A stretch of 64,000 nt of DNA from Xanthomonas sp. Leaf148. Its GTDB lineage: Bacteria > Pseudomonadota > Gammaproteobacteria > Xanthomonadales > Xanthomonadaceae. The stretch covers positions 258,893 through 322,892 of the forward strand of contig NZ_LMOP01000010.1 in NCBI RefSeq assembly GCF_001423585.1, given 5' to 3'. Below the pieces are notes generated by a model that saw only the letters and a program-made list of their open reading frames with translations, was not told where the DNA came from and did not search any database. The translations under genes were made by a program, and so were the position numbers. This document shows, one piece after another, positions 9,624-18,164 of this stretch; within the stretch, counting starts at the first letter, position 1; every line of letters begins with the position of its first letter.

Positions 9624-11000
9624 TTAGAGCTTGCTGACCCTGAACCGGCGTCCCTTGATCTTGCCCGCGTGCAGATGCGCCAGCGCCTTGGCGACGTGCG
9701 CGCGCGCGATGGCGACGTAGGAGCGGGTGGGGTAGATGGCGATCTTGCCGATGGCTGCGCCCGACAGTCCGGCTTCACCGGTGAGCGCGCCCAGGATGTC
9801 GCCGGCACGCAGCTTGTCGGTCTTGCCGCCGTCGATCCTCAATGTGGTCATCGCCGCCTGCGGCAGCTGCGCCGGGCGCGCGGTCGCCAACGGTGCACGC
9901 GACCACTTCAGCGGCTGGCCCTGTTCGACTTCCAGCGCCTGCGCGCGCGCTGTTTCGCGTGAGGCCACCAGGCTGAGCGCAAGCCCACGCTTGCCGGCGC
10001 GTGCGGTGCGGCCGATGCGGTGGCGGTAGGTTTCGGTATCGGTGGGCAGCTCGTAATTGACCACGGCCGCCAGGTCTTCCACGTCCAGCCCGCGTGCGGC
10101 CACGTCGCTGGCTACCAGTACGTTGCAGCTGCGGTTGACGAAGCGCACCAGCACTTCATCGCGGTCGCGCTGTTCCATGTCGCCATGCAGCGCGAGTGCG
10201 GAGAAACCGAACTCCTGCAGCGAGCCAGCCACTTCATCCACTTCCTTGCGGGTATTGCAGAACACCACGCTGGATTCGGGATTGAAGCGCAGCAGCAGGC
10301 CGGCGACCGCCTTCTGCCGATAGGTCGGGTCGACCTCGAAGAACTGCTGATCGATTTCCGGCGCATTGTCGGCGCCTTCGACGGTGATTTCGATCGGGTC
10401 CTTCAGGATCTCGCGTGCCAGTGTGCGGATGATGTCCGGGAAGGTGGCCGAAAACAGCAGGCTCTGGCGATGTTTGTCGCAGCGGCTGGCGATTTCGCGG
10501 ATGGGTTCTTCGAACCCCATGTCGAGCATGCGGTCGGCTTCGTCCAGCACCAGCGTGCGTACGCCGCCCAGATGCAGGGCGCGCTTGCGGGCCAGTTCCT
10601 GGATGCGGCCGGGCGTGCCGACCACCACTTGCGGGTCATGCGCCTCCAGCGATGCCAGCTGCGGGCCCAGCGGCATGCCGCCGGTGAGCACCACCAGCTT
10701 CATGTTGGGGATGCCGGTGGCCAGCTTGCGCAGCTGCTTGCCGACCTGGTCGGCCAGTTCGCGGGTGGGGCAGAGCACCAGCGCCTGCGCACGTGTCAAG
10801 GCAGGATCGAGCTTCTGCAGCAGGCCCAGCCCGAACGCGGCGGTCTTGCCGCTACCGGTCGGCGCCTGGGCGATGACGTCCAGCCCCTGCAGGATCGGCG
10901 GCAGGCTCTGCGCCTGGATGGGAGTAAGGACGGTGTAGCCAAGGGCGTCGATGCCGGGGGCCAGGGCCGGCGACAGCGGCAGCGCGGAGAATTCGTTCAT
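9624..11000 (-). CDS. dbpA: ATP-dependent RNA helicase DbpA
   Basis: 458 residues from the ATG at 11000; the frame is open to 11084 but that stretch is repeat-derived. DEAD-box motifs appear in order: Q motif (TPIQAQSLP), I (APTGSGKT), Ia (PTRELADQ), Ib (TPGR), II (DEAD), III (SAT), VI (HRIGRTARAG). The C-terminal about 75 residues form the DbpA RNA-binding domain (DGGKTDKLRAGDILGAL...GKIAIYPTRSYVAI), which recognises hairpin 92 of 23S rRNA. Role: late 50S subunit assembly. Confidence 0.95.
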   Translation of the reverse strand: MNEFSALPLSPALAPGIDALGYTVLTPIQAQSLPPILQGLDVIAQAPTGSGKTAAFGLGLLQKLDPALTRAQALVLCPTRELADQVGKQLRKLATGIPNMKLVVLTGGMPLGPQLASLEAHDPQVVVGTPGRIQELARKRALHLGGVRTLVLDEADRMLDMGFEEPIREIASRCDKHRQSLLFSATFPDIIRTLAREILKDPIEITVEGADNAPEIDQQFFEVDPTYRQKAVAGLLLRFNPESSVVFCNTRKEVDEVAGSLQEFGFSALALHGDMEQRDRDEVLVRFVNRSCNVLVASDVAARGLDVEDLAAVVNYELPTDTETYRHRIGRTARAGKRGLALSLVASRETARAQALEVEQGQPLKWSRAPLATARPAQLPQAAMTTLRIDGGKTDKLRAGDILGALTGEAGLSGAAIGKIAIYPTRSYVAIARAHVAKALAHLHAGKIKGRRFRVSKL

Positions 11001-11012
11001 GGCGCATTTTAG

Positions 11013-11096
11013 CCGGGAATCGGGAGTGGGAATCGGGAATCGCAAAGGTAGTGGCTGCGGCTTTTTCCATTCCCGATTCACCATTCCCGATTCCCG
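11013..11096. repeat. Inverted pair of ATTCCCGATTCCCG-type repeats
   Basis: Left arm CGGGAATCGGGAGTGGGAATC and right arm CATTCCCGATTCACCATTCC are complementary across about 20 bases. The same ATTCCCGATTC core recurs near 25200, 46460, 46557, 55225 and 55317, so this is a dispersed intergenic repeat. It separates divergent dbpA and uup. Confidence 0.75.
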
Positions 11097-11108
11097 TACA
11101 ATTGGCGC

Positions 11109-13004
11109 ATGCCTTTAATCACTCTGCAAAGCGTCGACTACAGCGTCGGCGGCCCCTTGTTGCTGGAAAAAACCGACCTCACGATCGAGCCGGGCGAGCG
11201 TATCGCCCTGATCGGCCGCAACGGCGCCGGCAAATCGACCTTGATGAAACTGATCGCCGGCGAGCTCAGGCCCGACGACGGCGAAGTGCGCGTGCAGCAG
11301 GGCGTGCGCATCGCACGGCTGGAGCAGGAGGTGCCGCAGGGTACCGGCGGCAGCGTGTTCGACGTGGTGGCCGATGGCCTGGGCGAACTGGGCCACTGGC
11401 TGGCCGAGTTCCATCAGCTCAGCCATGCCGAAGTGTTCGATGCCGATGCATTTGGCAAGGTGCAGGCCAAGATCGACGCGGCCGACGGTTGGGCGCTTGA
11501 TCAGCGCGTCACCGAGACCCTGACCAAGCTGGAACTGGACGGCGATGCGGAGTTTGCGCGCCTGTCCGGCGGCATGAAGCGCCGCGTGTTGCTGGCGCGC
11601 TCGCTGGTGTCCTCGCCGGATGTCCTGCTGCTGGACGAGCCGACCAACCATCTGGATATCGAAGCGATCGATTGGCTGGAGTCGTTCCTGAAGAACTGGA
11701 GCGGCAGCGTGCTGTTCGTGACCCATGACCGGCGCTTTCTGCGTGCGTTGGCGACCCGCATCGTCGAAATCGATCGCGGCCAGGTCACCAGCTGGCCGGG
11801 CGACTGGGCCAACTACGAGCGGCGTCGCGAAGAACGGCTCAATGCGCAGGCGCAGGAAAATGCGCGCTTCGACAAGATGCTGGCGCAGGAAGAAGTCTGG
11901 ATCCGCCAGGGCATCAAGGCGCGGCGTACCCGCGACGAAGGCCGTGTGCGACGTCTGGAATCGATGCGCAACGAGCGCGTGCAGCGTCGTGACCTGACCG
12001 GCAATGTGCGCATGGAAGTCTCGCAGGGCGAGTCGTCCGGCAAGAAGGTGATCGAGGCCAAGGAAGTCGGCTTTGCGTTCGGTGCGCGCACGATGGTCAA
12101 GGACTTTTCGACCATCATCCAGCGTGGCGATCGCATCGGTTTGATCGGCCCCAACGGCAGCGGCAAGACCACCTTGCTCAAGTTGTTGCTGGGCGATCTG
12201 CAGGCGCAGGAAGGCGAAATTCGCATCGGTACCAATCTACAGATTGCGTATTTCGACCAATACCGCTCAACCCTGCGCGAGGATTGGAGCGCCATCGAAA
12301 ACGTGGCCGAAGGCCGCGATTTCCTGGAGATCAATGGCAAGCGCAAGCATGTGCATGCGTATCTGCAGGACTTCCTGTTCACGCCCGAGCGCGCACGCGC
12401 GCCGATCACGCGGCTATCCGGTGGCGAGCGCAATCGCCTGCTGCTGGCGCGGTTGTTTGCGCAGCCGTCCAACCTGCTGGTGATGGACGAACCGACCAAC
12501 GATCTGGACGTGGAAACGCTCGAGCTGCTGGAAGAGTTGCTCGGCGAGTACACCGGCACCTTGCTGCTAGTCAGCCATGACCGCGACTTCCTCGACAACG
12601 TGGTGACCTCGACGCTGGTGATGGAAGGCGATGGCCTGATCGGCGATTACGTCGGCGGTTATAGCGATTCGTTGCGTCAGCGGCGTACGCCGGCGACCAA
12701 TGCGATGGCAGTCGCCAAGGCCTCGGCGACGGCTGCGGCGACCACGCCCGTGGCGGTTGCGGTGTCAGCGGTAGATGCCGCGCCCAAGCGCAAGCTCAGC
12801 TACAAGGATGCGCGCGAACTGGAGCAGTTGCCGGCCTTGATCGACAGCCTGGAGCAGCAGGTCGCAGCGCTCACCAATGCGATGAACGACCCGGCCTTCT
12901 ATCAGCGCGACAGCGCAGCGATGGCCGCGCATACCGCCGCGCTGGGAGATGCGCAGGCGCAGCTGGATGCGGCGTTCGCGCGCTGGAGCGAGCTGGATAG
13001 TTGA
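11109..13004 (+). CDS. uup: ABC-F ATPase Uup
   Basis: 631 residues, two ABC cassettes and no membrane segments. Walker A: GRNGAGKST and GPNGSGKTT; signatures LSGGMKRRVLLARSL and LSGGERNRLLLARL; Walker B LLLDEPTNHLD and LLVMDEPTNDLD. The inter-cassette linker is arginine-rich and the C-terminus (about 560-631) is the coiled-coil, DNA/RNA-binding domain typical of Uup. ABC-F proteins act on the ribosome; Uup also affects precise transposon excision and replication-fork stability in E. coli. Confidence 0.93.
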   Translation: MPLITLQSVDYSVGGPLLLEKTDLTIEPGERIALIGRNGAGKSTLMKLIAGELRPDDGEVRVQQGVRIARLEQEVPQGTGGSVFDVVADGLGELGHWLAEFHQLSHAEVFDADAFGKVQAKIDAADGWALDQRVTETLTKLELDGDAEFARLSGGMKRRVLLARSLVSSPDVLLLDEPTNHLDIEAIDWLESFLKNWSGSVLFVTHDRRFLRALATRIVEIDRGQVTSWPGDWANYERRREERLNAQAQENARFDKMLAQEEVWIRQGIKARRTRDEGRVRRLESMRNERVQRRDLTGNVRMEVSQGESSGKKVIEAKEVGFAFGARTMVKDFSTIIQRGDRIGLIGPNGSGKTTLLKLLLGDLQAQEGEIRIGTNLQIAYFDQYRSTLREDWSAIENVAEGRDFLEINGKRKHVHAYLQDFLFTPERARAPITRLSGGERNRLLLARLFAQPSNLLVMDEPTNDLDVETLELLEELLGEYTGTLLLVSHDRDFLDNVVTSTLVMEGDGLIGDYVGGYSDSLRQRRTPATNAMAVAKASATAAATTPVAVAVSAVDAAPKRKLSYKDARELEQLPALIDSLEQQVAALTNAMNDPAFYQRDSAAMAAHTAALGDAQAQLDAAFARWSELDS

Positions 13005-13194
13005 TTGCCGGACCGGTGCGCGACTGCGTGCCGGTCTTATGGGTTGGTAGGAGCGGCAAACACGCATCGCGAGGTGGGCGCGGCCTGCTTCGTGGTCCCA
13101 TCAATCTTTGATCGCTCTAACCCAACATTGCGTCATTTGTGGCCAACACGTTGCCGCTATCGCAACAGCGTTCGAGAGGGTTTGTTAGCCGCCC

Positions 13195-13620
13195 TCAATC
13201 GCAAGCACTCGCGGGCGCCACAAACGCTGCAAATGTGAGCCCGCGAGCGGCCCAGGCAGTGGCGGCTTCATCGAGAATATCCAGCAAGGTATCGCGCTCA
13301 TTCGGCGCTGCCTGCGCCAATGCCTCGGCGCCGTCGATCAACAACGCATAGCCGCGCGGGGAGGGCAGCCAGGCCAGATCGCGCAGCGCATCGCTCAATG
13401 CATCCCAGTTGCGGCCGAAGCTGGCGGGAAAATCCAGTTGGGTGGCCAGGCGCATCAACAGCATGCGCTTGTCGTTGCAGGTGGCCAGATCCACGCGCAG
13501 GATTCGCAAGCCGGCATCGCGTGCCAGCGCTGCCATGGTGTCCAGATCGTCGGTGTCGGCCTGATAGACGCCCGATTGCTGCGGGTCGGACAGGTCCAGC
13601 GCAAAGTCGCCCGCGCTCAT
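13195..13620 (-). CDS. Barstar-family ribonuclease inhibitor
   Basis: 141 residues from the ATG at 13620. The C-terminal about 90 residues carry the barstar fold landmarks: LRILRVDLATCNDKRMLLMRLA, then FPASFGRNWDALSDALRDL (the NWDAL block that plugs the RNase active site) and GYALLIDGAEAL. The gene overlaps the upstream barnase-like gene by 4 bases (13617-13620), so toxin and inhibitor are co-translated. A 14322 start in this frame would read through the barnase gene and is rejected. Confidence 0.88.
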   Translation of the reverse strand: MSAGDFALDLSDPQQSGVYQADTDDLDTMAALARDAGLRILRVDLATCNDKRMLLMRLATQLDFPASFGRNWDALSDALRDLAWLPSPRGYALLIDGAEALAQAAPNERDTLLDILDEAATAWAARGLTFAAFVAPASACD

Positions 13621-14057
13621 GGCGCCTGCTCCGGTGTCGGGCCCTGGAACGATTTGAAGGTTTGGTAATGATCGTCGCTGTAGTACCAGGTCTGCGGCGG
13701 GGTGCCGCCGGTGACGATGCGCCGTGCGCCGCGATCGGCGCTGCCGGGTGTGTCGACGGTGTATTCGCGGTAATAGCCGCGCGGGCGCTCCGGTAGCCGG
13801 TGTTCGCGATTGCCGAACACGCCGCCATCCTGCGGATACGGAAACGGCCCGCCGCGCTGGATCAAGACGATGGCGGCCATCGCTTCGGCCGGCAGAAAGG
13901 CCGGCAGGTGCGGCACCTGACGCGCTGGCAGTGCTGCGGCGATCGGTGCGTTGAGCTGCGGCGCAAACTGCGGCTTGGGCGTCTGCAGCGTCCGCATGCC
14001 CCATAAACCGGCAACGAGCAGCACGATGGCGACGATCAGCAAAGCGGGCTTGCGCAT
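13617..14057 (-). CDS. Barnase-like secreted/membrane-anchored ribonuclease (N1/T1 family)
   Basis: 146 residues from the ATG at 14057. A single hydrophobic segment at residues 5-20, without an obvious cleavage site, suggests an exported or inner-membrane-anchored enzyme with its catalytic part in the periplasm or outside. The RNase domain (about 65-146) retains all three barnase catalytic positions: Glu98 (YYREYTV), Arg112/113 (ARRIV) and His130 (DDHYQTF). It should cleave RNA by transesterification. The next gene is its barstar-type inhibitor. Possible roles: interbacterial toxin, extracellular phosphate scavenging, or a host-directed RNase; the sequence does not decide. Confidence 0.87.
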   Translation of the reverse strand: MRKPALLIVAIVLLVAGLWGMRTLQTPKPQFAPQLNAPIAAALPARQVPHLPAFLPAEAMAAIVLIQRGGPFPYPQDGGVFGNREHRLPERPRGYYREYTVDTPGSADRGARRIVTGGTPPQTWYYSDDHYQTFKSFQGPTPEQAP

Positions 14058-14320
14058 GAAGACGATCCGGAAACGAAGAGTGTGCGGCAGAGCAAGTATG
14101 CCGCTGCGCGACTGTGTCGACTTTGAACGCGGCAGGACATCTGCGCGGTTCACATCCAAGTAACCGGGGGCTGGTGCAAGGTGTGCAGCCAACAGGGCGC
14201 GGCACCCGATCGAATGGGATGAAGTTTCCCTGCCGCTGCCCTTGGTAAGCGCCGTCGGCGTCCTTACCATTTACCCCGCAACGCCCGGTCTTCGCCGGGC
14301 GGCAAGTCCAGGAGACACGC

Positions 14321-14932
14321 ATGGCCTACACCCTTCCGCAGTTGCCCTACGCCTACGACGCGCTGGAACCGAACATCGATGCGCAGACGATGGAAATCCA
14401 TCACACCAAGCATCACCAGACCTACATCAACAACGTCAACGCGGCGCTGGAAGGGACCGAGTACGCCGACCTGCCGATCGACGAGTTGGTGTCCAAGCTG
14501 AAGAGCCTGCCGGAAAACCTGCAGGGCCCGGTGCGCAACAACGGTGGTGGCCACGCCAACCATTCGCTGTTCTGGACCGTGTTGTCGCCCAACGGCGGCG
14601 GCGAGCCCAAGGGCGAGGTCGCCAAGGCGATCGACAAGGACATCGGTGGTTTCGAGAAGTTCAAGGAAGCCTTCACCAAGGCTGCCGTCAGCCGATTCGG
14701 CTCGGGCTGGGCATGGCTGAGCGTGACCCCGGACAAGAAGCTGGTGGTGGAAAGCACCGCCAACCAGGACAGCCCGCTGTTCGAAGGCAACACGCCGATC
14801 CTGGGCCTGGACGTGTGGGAACACGCGTACTACCTGAAGTACCAGAACCGCCGCCCGGAATACATCGGCGCGTTCTATAACGCGGTCAACTGGGACGAAG
14901 TCGAGCGCCGCTACCACGCTGCGATCGCCTGA
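14321..14932 (+). CDS. sodA: Superoxide dismutase, Mn-type
   Basis: 203 residues. Metal ligands: His in [15 protein letters not shown], His in [10 protein letters not shown], and Asp/His in [14 protein letters not shown]. The GG preceding HANH and the glutamine in STANQDSPL are the Mn-SOD rather than Fe-SOD signature. Dismutes superoxide in the cytoplasm. The start is preceded by AGGAGA. A hairpin terminator follows and is repeated three times downstream. Confidence 0.95.
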   Translation: MAYTLPQLPYAYDALEPNIDAQTMEIHHTKHHQTYINNVNAALEGTEYADLPIDELVSKLKSLPENLQGPVRNNGGGHANHSLFWTVLSPNGGGEPKGEVAKAIDKDIGGFEKFKEAFTKAAVSRFGSGWAWLSVTPDKKLVVESTANQDSPLFEGNTPILGLDVWEHAYYLKYQNRRPEYIGAFYNAVNWDEVERRYHAAIA

Positions 14933-15093
14933 GTTTTAAGCTGACGCTGTAACGCAAGAAGGCCGGGAGCGATCCCGGCCTTCTGTGTTTGCTGCGGTCT
15001 GTCATGTAGGAGCGCACCTGGGCGCGAGAGGCTTTCTGGTGGAAAAAAGCTCGGTCGCGCCCGGGTGCGCTCCTACGATTGCTGGAGCGGCAA

Positions 15094-15135
15094 TCATAGC
15101 TTGGCGTCGAACTTTCCTGGGTAATCGGTGTTGAC
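15094..15135 (-). other. Copy 1 of the suhB 3' coding end
   Basis: On the minus strand reads VNTDYPGKFDAKL-stop; the genuine SuhB tail is [17 protein letters not shown]. It has no start codon and no independent gene context, so it is a duplicated gene tail. Confidence 0.85.
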
Positions 15136-15281
15136 GCTGTAATGCAAGAAGGCCGGGAGCGATCCCGGCCTTCTGTGTTTACTGCGGTCTGTCATGTAGG
15201 AGCGCACTTGGGCGCGAGGGGCTTTCTAGTGGAAAGCTTCGGTCGCGCCCGGGTGCGCTCCCACGATTGCTGGAGCGGCAA

Positions 15282-15323
15282 TCAGAAACTGGCGTCGAAC
15301 TTTCCTGGGTAGTCGGTGTTGCT
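15282..15323 (-). other. Copy 2 of the suhB 3' coding end
   Basis: On the minus strand reads NTDYPGKFDASF-stop, again the last dozen SuhB codons with stop. It shares the DYPGK variant with copy 1, so the copies are closer to each other than to the gene. Confidence 0.85.
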
Positions 15324-15468
15324 GCTGTAACGCGAGAAGGCCGGGAGCGATCCCGGCCTTCTGTGTTTGCTGCGGTCTGTCATGTAGGAGCGCACCTGGG
15401 CGCGAGGGGCTTTCTGGTGGAAAGCTCGGTCGCGCTCGGGTGCGCTCCTACGATTGCTGGAACGGCAA

Positions 15469-16302
15469 TCAGAACTTGGCGTCGAACTCGCGCGCGTAGC
15501 CGGTGTTGACGATGACCTTCTGTAGTGCGTCGCTGATCTTGATGTTGCCGGCCACGATCTGCTGGGTTTCCGGGCCCATGTTGTCCATGCGCGGCGGGGT
15601 GGCGCCCTTGTAGTCGCAGACGCGGCCACCTGCCTCGCGCACCAGCAGCACGCCGGCGGCGATATCCCAGGCTTTGACGCCGGCTTCGAAGTAGGCATCG
15701 GCGCGTCCGCAGGCCACGTAGGCCAGATCCAGCGCGGCCGAGCCTGTGCGGCGCACGTCCTCGGCCTGCACCAGCACCGCATCGACGCACTTCAGCTGCG
15801 CACTGATCCGTGCGCGCTCACGCGGCGGGAAGCCGGTGTGGATCATCGCGCCTTCCAGATCCTTGCGCTCGGCAATGCGGATACGGCGGTCGTTGAGCAC
15901 CGCGCCGGCGCCGCGGCTGGCAGTGAACAGCTCGTTGCGCAGCGGGTCGAAGATCACCGCGTCGGTCGGTTCGCCGTTTTCCACCAGTGCGATCGACACG
16001 CAGTAATGCGGAAACCCGCGCAGGTAGTTGCTGGTGCCGTCCAGCGGGTCGATGACCCAGGTGTAGCGGCCACTCTTGCCGCCCTGCACGCCGCCTTCTT
16101 CACCGAACACCGCGTACTCGGGGTAACCGCGCTTGAGTTCCTTGATGATGACTTTTTCGGCATCGGCATCGACTTCGCTGGCGTAGTCCATGCGGCCTTT
16201 CTGCACCACGTTGAGTGCATCCAGCTTGTTGATACCACGCAACAGCACATTGCCGGCGAGGCGGGCGGCTTTGACCATGACGGTGACGGCGGGTTTCTGC
16301 AT
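15469..16302 (-). CDS. suhB: Inositol-1-monophosphatase SuhB
   Basis: 277 residues from the ATG at 16302 ([14 protein letters not shown]). Signature metal-binding motifs: [18 protein letters not shown] and the C-terminal [16 protein letters not shown]. Hydrolyses inositol monophosphate; in E. coli SuhB also joins the NusA/B/G rRNA antitermination complex. It is divergent from trmJ with about 115 bases between starts, the same suhB/trmJ neighbourhood as in E. coli. Its 3' end is the parent of the duplicated tails downstream. Confidence 0.95.
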   Translation of the reverse strand: MQKPAVTVMVKAARLAGNVLLRGINKLDALNVVQKGRMDYASEVDADAEKVIIKELKRGYPEYAVFGEEGGVQGGKSGRYTWVIDPLDGTSNYLRGFPHYCVSIALVENGEPTDAVIFDPLRNELFTASRGAGAVLNDRRIRIAERKDLEGAMIHTGFPPRERARISAQLKCVDAVLVQAEDVRRTGSAALDLAYVACGRADAYFEAGVKAWDIAAGVLLVREAGGRVCDYKGATPPRMDNMGPETQQIVAGNIKISDALQKVIVNTGYAREFDAKF

Positions 16303-16418
16303 GGTTAAAGCTCCCGTGAAGGCAGAATCGAAAATGGCGAAGGTAAAAGAGCGGTCCGGCACCAAAGCCGGCCGCGCAGTTTACCATCTACGACCGAATA
16401 GCTCCCCAATCTCCGTTC

Positions 16419-17183
16419 ATGTCCGTCAGCCAGCGCATCCGTTTTGTTCTTGTCGGTACCCAGCATCCAGGCAACATCGGCGCCGCCGCGCGTGCGATGA
16501 AGACCATGGGTGTCTCGCGTCTGGTACTGGTGGCTCCCGAGCGCGCGCTCGATGAAGACGCGTATCGGCGCTCGGCCGGCGCCGAGGACGTGTTGGGCGA
16601 TGCGCCGCTGTTCGCCACGCTGGGCGAGGCGGTAGCCGACTGCACGCTGGTGATCGGCTGCACGGCGCGCGCGCGTCGGGTGGCCTTGGAAGAGTTGCTG
16701 CCGGACGAAGGTGCGCAGCGGGCCTTGGCCAAGGCGAGCGAGCCGGCCGAAGTGGCGTTCGTGTTCGGCCGCGAGCGCACTGGCCTGACCAACGACGAAT
16801 TGCAGCTCTGCCACGCGGCGGTGCATATCCCATCCGACCCGCAGTTCAGTTCACTCAATCTGGCGGCGGCGGTGCAGGTGCTCGCCTACGAAGTACGGCT
16901 GGCACAGCTGGCAGCCGGCGAGGCCGAGCCAGCACCGGCCGCCGCCGCCGGCCTGCGCGACGGGCCGGCCAGCCATGCGCAGCTGGAAGGCATGTTCGGC
17001 CAGTTTGGCGAAACCCTGGAGGAGATCGACTTCCACAAGGGGCGCGCGCCGGAGTCGGCGATGCGCAAGTTGCGGCGGCTGTTGTTGCGCGCAGAAATGA
17101 CCGAGCAGGAGGTGCGGCTGATCCGCGGCATCCTGTCCGATGCGCAGCGCATGGCGATGCTGGCCAAGCGTGCCGGAAACTGA
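16419..17183 (+). CDS. trmJ: tRNA (cytidine/uridine-2'-O-)-methyltransferase TrmJ
   Basis: 254 residues. A SPOUT-class trefoil-knot enzyme with three motifs: HPGNIGAAARAMK, VFGRERTGLTNDEL, and IPSDPQFSSLNLAAAV. It methylates the ribose of nucleotide 32 in the tRNA anticodon loop using SAM. A C-terminal helical extension (about 165-254) is normal for TrmJ. Divergent from suhB. Confidence 0.94.
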   Translation: MSVSQRIRFVLVGTQHPGNIGAAARAMKTMGVSRLVLVAPERALDEDAYRRSAGAEDVLGDAPLFATLGEAVADCTLVIGCTARARRVALEELLPDEGAQRALAKASEPAEVAFVFGRERTGLTNDELQLCHAAVHIPSDPQFSSLNLAAAVQVLAYEVRLAQLAAGEAEPAPAAAAGLRDGPASHAQLEGMFGQFGETLEEIDFHKGRAPESAMRKLRRLLLRAEMTEQEVRLIRGILSDAQRMAMLAKRAGN

Positions 17184-17234
17184 CGTCTGTCACATCTTCA
17201 CAGATTCGGCTAGGCTGTCCGCGGCTCTAGGGGA

Positions 17235-18164
17235 GTGTCCGTTTTGCGCGGTCTACAATGGTGTCTGATTGCCTGCTGGCTGGTGGCCGGGGCAGGCTTG
17301 GCCGCGACGGCTGCGGCAGCGCCCTCCTCGGTATTGGTGCTCGGGCGGATCAGCGATGACCCCGCCACGCATTACGATCAACTCAAGCCACTGCTGGACT
17401 ATGTGGTGCCGCGCATGCGCGAGGTGGGTATTCGTCGTGGCGAGATCCTGATGGCGCCGGATGCGCGCCAGATGTCCAGCTATTTGCGGCGTGGCCGGGT
17501 CGACTGGGTCAGCGAGACCACCGGTGCGGCGATGTTGCTGGAGCGGCGCGGCGGCGCGCACCCGTTGCTGATGACCGAACGTGGCGGCGTGCGCGAGTTC
17601 CACACGGTTTTTTTCGTGCGCCGCGACAGCCCGATCCAGTCGCTCACACAACTGCGCGGGCATAGCCTGGCATTGCAGACTGCGTCCTCCACCAGCGGTT
17701 ATCTGGTGCCGATGCTGGAGCTGATGCGCAACGGCATCGCCTGCGACGTGCTGCTGTCGCCCGACGACCCTCAGGTGCCGGGCTCGGTGGGCTATCTGAT
17801 GGTCGGCTCGAAATTGAATGTCGCTGCGTTCGTGCACAAGCGCCTGATCGATGCCGGGGCCTTCAGTAATCTCGATTGGGACGACGAGCGGCATCTGCCG
17901 CCGGTGTTCAAGCGCGATTTCCGTATCGTGTACCGCAGCGCGCCGGTGCCACGTGCAGTGGAAATGGTGCGCTCCGGTATGGACCCGGCAGTGGAGCGTC
18001 GCCTGCGCGTGGTGTTGCTGCAGGCAGCATCCGACCCGCAGGCCGGACCAGCGCTCAAGCGCTTTTTCGGCACCACCGCGTTTCACCCGCTGGATGGCGG
18101 TAGTCGCAGGCGTCTGGATGTGTTGAGCGCCGGCTTGCGGCACGTCAGGGATGAAATCGAATGA
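17235..18164 (+). CDS. PhnD-like periplasmic substrate-binding protein coupled to a GGDEF-EAL protein
   Basis: 309 residues. An N-terminal signal peptide (CLIACWLVAGAGLAATAAAA) predicts export. The rest matches the phosphate/phosphite/phosphonate PhnD-type binding fold (VDWVSETTGAAMLLERRGGAHPLL; FHTVFFVRRDSPIQSLTQLRGHSLALQTASSTSGYLVP). The GTG at 17235 touches the Shine-Dalgarno TAGGGGAG; the in-frame TTG at 17244 is better spaced and would give the cleaner signal peptide. No ABC permease or ATPase is adjacent. Instead the stop overlaps the start of a membrane GGDEF-EAL protein, so it is probably a ligand sensor for that protein rather than a transporter part. Confidence 0.8.
   Translation: MSVLRGLQWCLIACWLVAGAGLAATAAAAPSSVLVLGRISDDPATHYDQLKPLLDYVVPRMREVGIRRGEILMAPDARQMSSYLRRGRVDWVSETTGAAMLLERRGGAHPLLMTERGGVREFHTVFFVRRDSPIQSLTQLRGHSLALQTASSTSGYLVPMLELMRNGIACDVLLSPDDPQVPGSVGYLMVGSKLNVAAFVHKRLIDAGAFSNLDWDDERHLPPVFKRDFRIVYRSAPVPRAVEMVRSGMDPAVERRLRVVLLQAASDPQAGPALKRFFGTTAFHPLDGGSRRRLDVLSAGLRHVRDEIE

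Larger units (their letters stand above)
14943..15468. repeat. Triplicated about 190-bp tandem array: terminator hairpin + REP palindrome + copy of the suhB tail
   Basis: Units start near 14943, 15133 and 15321 (periods about 190 and 188). Each contains (a) hairpin AGAAGGCCGGGA/TCCCGGCCTTCT (first at 14957-14984, the natural sodA terminator); (b) a long imperfect palindrome beginning GTAGGAGCGCACCTGGGCGC and ending with the complement (15006-15076, 15196-15264, 15384-15451); (c) a sequence matching the 3' end of suhB. The third unit runs into the true suhB end. Confidence 0.9.

Noticed and set aside
13043..13100. Partial GTAGGAGCGGC similarity to the REP palindrome
   Set aside because: Only about ten bases match and no complementary arm follows.
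13165..13190. TTTGTTAGCCGCC similarity to the MITE end
   Set aside because: Only one end is recognisable; no partner end or target duplication found.
13621..14322. N-terminal extension of the barstar frame to 14322
   Set aside because: Reads through the barnase gene in the wrong frame; barstar begins at the ATG at 13620 overlapping the barnase stop.
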